DNA from: Novosphingobium sp.
GTDB taxonomy: Bacteria; Pseudomonadota; Alphaproteobacteria; Sphingomonadales; Sphingomonadaceae
Assembly: GCA_009885425.1 (NCBI GenBank)
Contig: VFKS01000089.1
Location: forward strand, 1-6,913
Length of the DNA stretch: 6,913 nt
Direction of reading: 5' to 3'
Shown: piece after piece, positions 5,956 through 6,913 of the stretch
Layout: each line of letters starts with the position of its first letter
How positions within the stretch are numbered: position 1 is the stretch's first letter
Position numbers and translations under genes: made by a program
The notes under the pieces: model-generated
Told to the model about the DNA's origin: nothing
The model's input: the letters and a program-made list of their open reading frames with translations, nothing else
The model's database searches: none

Positions 5956-6091
5956 AAATCCTCCCCGGAACGGGGAGGTGCCCGAAGGGCGGAGGGGTCG
6001 AAGCCTCGCCTTCAACGCTGTGCTGTGTCGAGAGCACCCGACCCCTCCGTCACGCCTCCGGCGCGCCACCTCCCCGTTCCGGGGAGGATTT
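5956..6091. repeat. Right copy of nested-hairpin palindromic repeat (intact)
   Basis: An inverted repeat of about 135 bp with arms 5956-6000 and 6039-6091. Each arm ends in a self-complementary block: CCTCCCCG-GAA-CGGGGAGG (5960-5978) and its reverse complement (6069-6087), each an 8-bp stem with a 3-nt loop. Inside are GCCC-GAA-GGGC (5980-5990) and CGCC-TCC-GGCG (6053-6062). A 10-bp stem pairs GGAGGGGTCG (5991-6000) with CGACCCCTCC (6039-6048). The loop region holds GTGCT/AGCAC (6020-6024, 6033-6037). The whole can form a branched cruciform or RNA. It lies between the DUF559 start and the end of the low-GC membrane gene, and could also end transcription arriving from that gene. Confidence 0.9.
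5959..5966 (-). promoter_or_regulatory. Ribosome binding site of the DUF559 gene, inside the right repeat
   Basis: The minus strand reads GGGGAGGA, nearly ideal anti-16S complement, with 6 nt between GGAGG and the GTG at 5953. The same bases are one half of the outer 8-bp hairpin of the repeat. If that hairpin forms in the mRNA the site would be hidden, so expression may be limited by structure (inference). Confidence 0.7.
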
Positions 6092-6130
6092 TCTCGAAAC
6101 CAATCATGATGGCACTCGTACGCCTTCTGA

Positions 6131-6688
6131 TTATGTCAGAATTTCAGCTGAATTCAATAACATAGCACATGCAAAGATGAATCCGATCTTTGCAACTTCT
6201 CCAACGAAGGTTTTGACAATGGCCTGCTCACCGAGAAATCGTTCCGATCCCGAGTGAATCCCTCCAATCGTTACAAATTCACTTGGATTCTCTCGCTCCC
6301 GGCGATCTTTGACTCTTGCTATGGTCATCACGAAGCCAATTATGACAGGCCAGAACACGATCATTGTCCAATAATCGGAGAGCTTGCGGATTTCGCCTTC
6401 CTTCTGGCCCGTGCGGACCATCGCTGCTCCAAATGCAAAATAAAAGACGATGAGGTGTTTAGGCCAGTCTGCCAGTTCAAACCCAAACAATTGCACAATT
6501 TTCCCAAGAGTTCCCTCGATTATCGGGAAAAACAGGGACTCATACGCTAGCAACCAGATTCTAAGCCAATCCGAAAGTGGCGTCTGCAACCACGACGAAA
6601 CCGTGTTTATTACAGCGGTAGCCGAAACTAGCACTCCAACAGCTGCAACACCGCTTACTACCGATTTCAAGAAGCTCACTTCCCTCAC
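6131..6688 (-). CDS. Unrecognised polytopic membrane protein of low GC content
   Basis: I do not recognise this 185-residue protein. Hydrophobic segments are visible at about 9-31, 42-60, 78-92, 107-124 and 165-181. Between the fourth and fifth lies a charged stretch with [13 protein letters not shown] (126-138) that is probably cytoplasmic, and [11 protein letters not shown] (97-107) precedes the fourth. No enzyme motif is evident. GC is visibly lower than the neighbours: rows 6121-6180, 6301-6360 and 6481-6540 hold 22, 29 and 26 G+C of 60, against 45 of 60 at 3421-3480, which suggests acquisition. The GTG at 6688 overlaps the carboxyltransferase stop as GTGA, a usual coupling arrangement. 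A GTG at 6679 and a TTG at 6670 (AGGGA 10 nt upstream) are alternative starts. It ends 40 nt before the right palindromic repeat. Confidence 0.68.
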   Translation of the reverse strand: MREVSFLKSVVSGVAAVGVLVSATAVINTVSSWLQTPLSDWLRIWLLAYESLFFPIIEGTLGKIVQLFGFELADWPKHLIVFYFAFGAAMVRTGQKEGEIRKLSDYWTMIVFWPVIIGFVMTIARVKDRRERENPSEFVTIGGIHSGSERFLGEQAIVKTFVGEVAKIGFIFACAMLLNSAEILT

Positions 6689-6913
6689 ATCCGGAACACC
6701 CCAAACTTCGGCCCATCCGCCATCGGTGCCTCCAACGCTGCCGCCAGCGCCAGCCCCAGCACATCGCGCGTTTGCGCCGGGTCGATTACGCCGTCATCCC
6801 ACAGCCGCGCGGTCGCGTAATAGGGGTTGCCTTCGTCTTCGTATTTCTCGCGGATCGGGGCCTTGAACGCTTCGGCCTGTTCGGCCGTCCAGCTTTCCGC
6901 ATCGCGGTGGACC
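6685..6913 (-). CDS. mccB: Methylcrotonyl-CoA carboxylase-type carboxyltransferase beta subunit, C-terminal end (5' truncated by window edge)
   Basis: The last 75 residues of a biotin-dependent carboxyltransferase are encoded from the right edge to the TGA at 6687-6685. The block [20 protein letters not shown], followed by [16 protein letters not shown] and the final FGVFRM, is the characteristic C-terminus of the methylcrotonyl-CoA carboxylase beta chain. This enzyme transfers carboxyl from biotin to 3-methylcrotonyl-CoA in leucine degradation, in a complex with the biotin-carrying alpha subunit. Geranyl-CoA or propionyl-CoA carboxylase beta chains are relatives; the [13 protein letters not shown] and FGVFRM ending favours MCC or the closely similar geranyl-CoA enzyme. 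Codon use is GC-rich like the rest of the chromosome, unlike the gene that follows. That following gene is not the alpha subunit or a hydroxymethylglutaryl-CoA lyase, the usual partners, so the operon may have been interrupted here. Confidence 0.92.
   Translation of the reverse strand, partial: VHRDAESWTAEQAEAFKAPIREKYEDEGNPYYATARLWDDGVIDPAQTRDVLGLALAAALEAPMADGPKFGVFRM

Noticed and set aside
5424..6091. CRISPR array or insertion sequence with a transposase
   Set aside because: There are only two large palindromic copies with a protein gene between them, no regular short repeats and spacers, and no DDE or tyrosine transposase motif in the protein.
6069..6091. Classic rho-independent terminator on the plus strand (GC hairpin followed by ATTTT)
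   Set aside because: No plus-strand gene precedes it, and the same hairpin occurs at both ends of the repeat; it is better explained as part of the repeat.
6450..6866. Plus-strand open frame of 138 codons over the mccB and membrane-gene junction
   Set aside because: It is antisense to the clear carboxyltransferase C-terminus and has a low-complexity Pro/Ala-rich product.

Overview
The window looks like chromosomal DNA of a GC-rich alphaproteobacterium, most likely a sphingomonad or Erythrobacteraceae relative. The evidence is the GyrB tail sequence, the tightly packed genes, the alphaproteobacterial-style carboxyltransferase end at the right edge, and CCTCCCC-type intergenic palindromes of a kind familiar from this group. 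The taxonomic call is inference from protein and repeat style, not a database result.

Layout, left to right. (1) 1-969, + strand: the 3' end of gyrB, then a small four-helix membrane protein starting 3 nt after the gyrB stop. (2) 975-2084, - strand: a TetR-family regulator followed by a hotdog-fold acyl-CoA thioesterase, which run convergently into the gyrB pair. (3) 2085-2209: a divergent control region with a 17-bp inverted repeat. (4) 2210-3997, + strand: an exported lipoprotein 5'-nucleotidase / metallophosphoesterase. (5) 4007-5417, - strand: a translationally coupled pair, a PlsC-like acyltransferase and a DUF1295 membrane protein with an 8-nt overlap. (6) 5424-6091: two same-orientation copies of a nested-hairpin palindromic repeat bracketing a gene for a Vsr-like DUF559 endonuclease-fold protein. 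(7) 6131-6688, - strand: an AT-richer unrecognised membrane-protein gene whose GTG start overlaps the stop of the next gene by 4 nt. (8) 6685-6913, - strand: the C-terminal 75 residues of a methylcrotonyl-CoA carboxylase-type carboxyltransferase beta subunit, running off the window.

Most of the window is ordinary: housekeeping gyrB, lipid and acyl-group metabolism, nucleotide salvage and leucine catabolism. The most interesting part is 5424-6091. There a nuclease-like gene and its flanking repeats are interlocked. The right repeat supplies the Shine-Dalgarno of the DUF559 gene, the left repeat supplies its stop codon, and the far end of the left repeat supplies the Shine-Dalgarno of the acyltransferase gene. 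This suggests a compact repeat/nuclease unit, loosely comparable in layout to REP/RAYT systems. That interpretation is inference. The low-GC membrane gene next to it is a second sign that this stretch is accessory DNA between conserved genes.
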